DNA of 64,000 nucleotides from B1 sp964355075. GTDB lineage: Bacteria > Bacteroidota > Bacteroidia > UKL13-3. The stretch lies in NCBI GenBank assembly GCA_964355075.1, contig CAYHCF010000017.1, positions 1 through 64,000 on the forward strand. Reading direction: 5' to 3'. The position numbers and the translations under genes were made by a program. The notes below the pieces were generated by a model. That model was not told the origin of the DNA and ran no database searches. It saw only the letters and a program-made list of their open reading frames with translations. Shown piece after piece: positions 62,605 through 64,000 of the stretch. Positions within the stretch are counted from its first letter, which is position 1, and each line of letters opens with the position of its first letter.

Positions 62605-63480
62605 TTATTTAAAAAGGCTTAAATATCTTTCAGCACGATCTGATAATACGGTAACTACGATACCCTCCGGCTTGTTTTTCTCCATCCACCTTTCAGCAGC
62701 GAGCACATTGGCGCCGGAGCTGAACCCCACAAAAATGGCGTTTTCTTCAATGAGCCTTCTTGCTCTATCAATTGCTTCTGCTGTTGAAATCAATAAGATC
62801 TCATCCACCACGCTAAGGTCGAGAAGAAATCTACTTGCATCGCCAATTCCCTGGATTCCGTGATCTCCATGCTCTCCACCGCTCATCACAGGTGATTCGG
62901 CCGGCTCACAAGCAATCACCTTCATGTCAGGATACTCCTTTATCAATGTTTTTCTGATACCCATCAATGTGCCTCCGGTGCCTGTTCCCAGGATCAGTGC
63001 AGATATGTTTCCAATATTTTTTGTCTGGTTCAGAATTTCTACCCCGGTTGTTTTTTCGTGACACTCAATATTCAGCGGATTCATAAATTGATCGGGATTA
63101 AACCAGCCGTTTTTAATGGCCAATTCATCTCTTAATTCAATGGCACGATCAAAATCGCCATCGGCTACTTCAATGATCTCTGCCCCAAATAAGCGCATCA
63201 TTTGTTTTCGTTCCTCACTCATGTTTCCCGGCATCACAATTTTTACATTATATCCTCTTTCGGCGCCAACAAGTGCCAAAGCAATTCCGGTATTTCCACT
63301 GGTGGCTTCAATGATGGTATCTCCCCGTTTTAACTGCTTGTTTTTTTCAGCGGCATTGATAATATAAATTGCAATTCGGTCTTTAATACTTCCGCTTGGA
63401 TTCGTTGCTTCAAATTTAGCATACAGTTTGTCATTTATTTTAAGCAAAGGCGTATTGCCGGCTATGTCTGATGGTCTCAT
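62605..63480 (-). CDS. Cysteine synthase (O-acetylserine sulfhydrylase-like) PLP enzyme
   Basis: 291 residues, fold type II PLP enzyme, close in plan to CysM/CysK. The PLP lysine is in NPSGSIKDR (about residue 34); EATSGNTGIALA binds the carboxylate, GTGTGGTLMG the phosphate, and VLSDRAERYLSLFK closes the chain. GIQGIGDASRFLLDL is a variant of the usual GIQGIGAGFIPxxLD. Its start overlaps the stop of the molybdenum subunit gene (63477-63480), and 11 bases separate it from the FAD subunit gene. The setting suggests a specialised sulfur or selenium transfer or amino-acid side-chain role rather than ordinary cysteine synthesis; that is inference. Confidence 0.9.
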   Translation of the reverse strand: MRPSDIAGNTPLLKINDKLYAKFEATNPSGSIKDRIAIYIINAAEKNKQLKRGDTIIEATSGNTGIALALVGAERGYNVKIVMPGNMSEERKQMMRLFGAEIIEVADGDFDRAIELRDELAIKNGWFNPDQFMNPLNIECHEKTTGVEILNQTKNIGNISALILGTGTGGTLMGIRKTLIKEYPDMKVIACEPAESPVMSGGEHGDHGIQGIGDASRFLLDLSVVDEILLISTAEAIDRARRLIEENAIFVGFSSGANVLAAERWMEKNKPEGIVVTVLSDRAERYLSLFK

Positions 63481-64000
63481 ATAGAATTATTTTTTTTATG
63501 TTTATTATTTGAATTGTTTAAAGAGATCGCTTTTAAAATTCTTTCAGGGCTTAGCGGCAGTGAGTATATTCTTGTTCCTATAGCATCGGCAACTGCATTG
63601 GCAATAGCGGCAGCAGTAGGAATCAAAGGAGCTTCGGCCATTCCTTTTGCTCCGTAGGGTCCCTTCGAATCATTCGTTTCGATGGGGTAAAAATTAATCA
63701 CAGGGACATCACTTGCTGTCAGCATTTTGTAGTTGTGAAAATTTGGATTCATCACATAACCCTTTTCCATGGTCAACTCTTCACTTATGGCATATCCTAC
63801 TCCCATCAAAACACCCCCTTCAATCTGTCCCATTATTCCAAGTGGATTTAAAACTTTACCAACATCTTGCGAAACCTCAATTTTTAGGATTTTTATATTT
63901 CCTGTATACGTGTCCACTTCCACTTCAACAGCTTGTGCGGCAAAAGCATAAGTTCCCGAAACATTTCCTTTGAAACCGGCATCCTGGAATTTACTGGAAG
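63477..64000 (-). CDS. Molybdenum-binding subunit of a xanthine dehydrogenase-family hydroxylase (N-terminus outside window)
   Basis: The frame is open to the right edge, so only the C-terminal 173 residues are seen. They have SGTYAFAAQAVEVEVD, the DVGKVLNPLGIMGQIEGGVLMGVGYA domain, and SKGPYGAKGMAEAPLIPTAAAIANAVADAIG, where the Glu after GAKGM matches the active-site Glu of the family. The end LSPERIL is typical. It would bind the molybdopterin cytosine dinucleotide cofactor and hydroxylate a heterocycle or aldehyde. First visible gene of the operon. Confidence 0.9.
   Translation of the reverse strand, partial: SSKFQDAGFKGNVSGTYAFAAQAVEVEVDTYTGNIKILKIEVSQDVGKVLNPLGIMGQIEGGVLMGVGYAISEELTMEKGYVMNPNFHNYKMLTASDVPVINFYPIETNDSKGPYGAKGMAEAPLIPTAAAIANAVADAIGTRIYSLPLSPERILKAISLNNSNNKHKKNNSI

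Noticed and set aside
61730..64000. Ordinary cysteine and histidine biosynthesis genes
   Set aside because: Their overlap with molybdenum hydroxylase genes and the absence of other his or cys genes argue for a specialised pathway.
1..64000. tRNA and rRNA genes
   Set aside because: No cloverleaf-like T-loop/acceptor combination or rRNA sequence was recognised by eye; a tRNA search program would be decisive.

Overview
The window reads as a chromosomal stretch of a Bacteroidota (Bacteroidetes) bacterium, probably from a draft or metagenome scaffold, because it carries a 100-base run of N (58111-58210). The lineage call rests on several things seen in the sequence. There are four or more secreted proteins with type IX secretion (T9SS) C-terminal sorting domains. 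There are lipoproteins of Bacteroidetes-only type, including a TonB receptor/DUF4249 pair. Many genes have the Bacteroidetes -7 promoter element TAnnTTTG a few to about 40 bases before the start codon. YbeY has Asp as its third metal ligand, and the RNA-modification genes lie in ybeY-mnmG order. The DNA is AT-rich, and long intergenic stretches hold dispersed palindromic repeats.

Layout. 1-2.2 kb: an accessory patch with the tail of a possible MvaI/BcnI-type nuclease, an inverted-repeat block and a six-repeat kelch-like T9SS protein. 2.3-9.7 kb: an AlbA/Schlafen-type regulator, purQ, a TonB receptor, a GT-C membrane protein and a CoA-transferase. 9.8-14.1 kb: two secreted amidohydrolase-fold proteins, of which only one domain keeps metal ligands. 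14.7-16.3 kb: two secreted proteins. 16.3-23.4 kb, all on the minus strand: rluB-like gene with a long repeat extension, tatA, then an envelope cluster of a LysM/pseudo-transglycosylase, an alpha/beta hydrolase, a membrane-anchored MurF-like ligase and a Ddl. 24.5-38.3 kb, plus strand: a dicarboxylate/glutamate symporter, a translationally coupled M16 peptidase pair followed by a T9SS type B protein and ybeY, a parS-like site, mnmG, a methyltransferase, an Ig-like lipoprotein, pheS and a deoxyhypusine-synthase-like gene. 38.3-48.1 kb, minus strand: pyrF, a barrel protein, DUF4249 and its TonB receptor, an amino-acid permease, gmhA, a gene remnant and dsbD. 48.2-49.3 kb: a DUF4160/DUF2442 pair between copies of a palindromic repeat. 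49.4-56.9 kb: a glucosaminidase with LysM repeats, a T9SS protein, rlmB, a large DUF2723/TMEM260-type membrane protein and a lipoprotein.

57-60.4 kb: a four-subunit 2-oxoacid:ferredoxin oxidoreductase operon (D-A-B-C). Its C gene is bracketed by two unusual arrays of 11-bp repeats, each array consisting of two arms in opposite orientation. 60.5-60.7 kb: a MITE-like element with 24-bp terminal inverted repeats. 60.7-64 kb: a tightly overlapping operon joining two subunits of a molybdenum hydroxylase (xanthine dehydrogenase family) with a cysteine-synthase-like enzyme and a HisC-like aminotransferase; it runs off the right edge.

Most likely sources of something new are the paired 11-bp arrays around the oxidoreductase C gene, the molybdenum hydroxylase/PLP-enzyme operon, and the cell-wall ligase cluster headed by a transglycosylase that has lost its catalytic glutamate. 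No tRNA, rRNA, CRISPR array, insertion sequence with a transposase, or replication origin was recognised.
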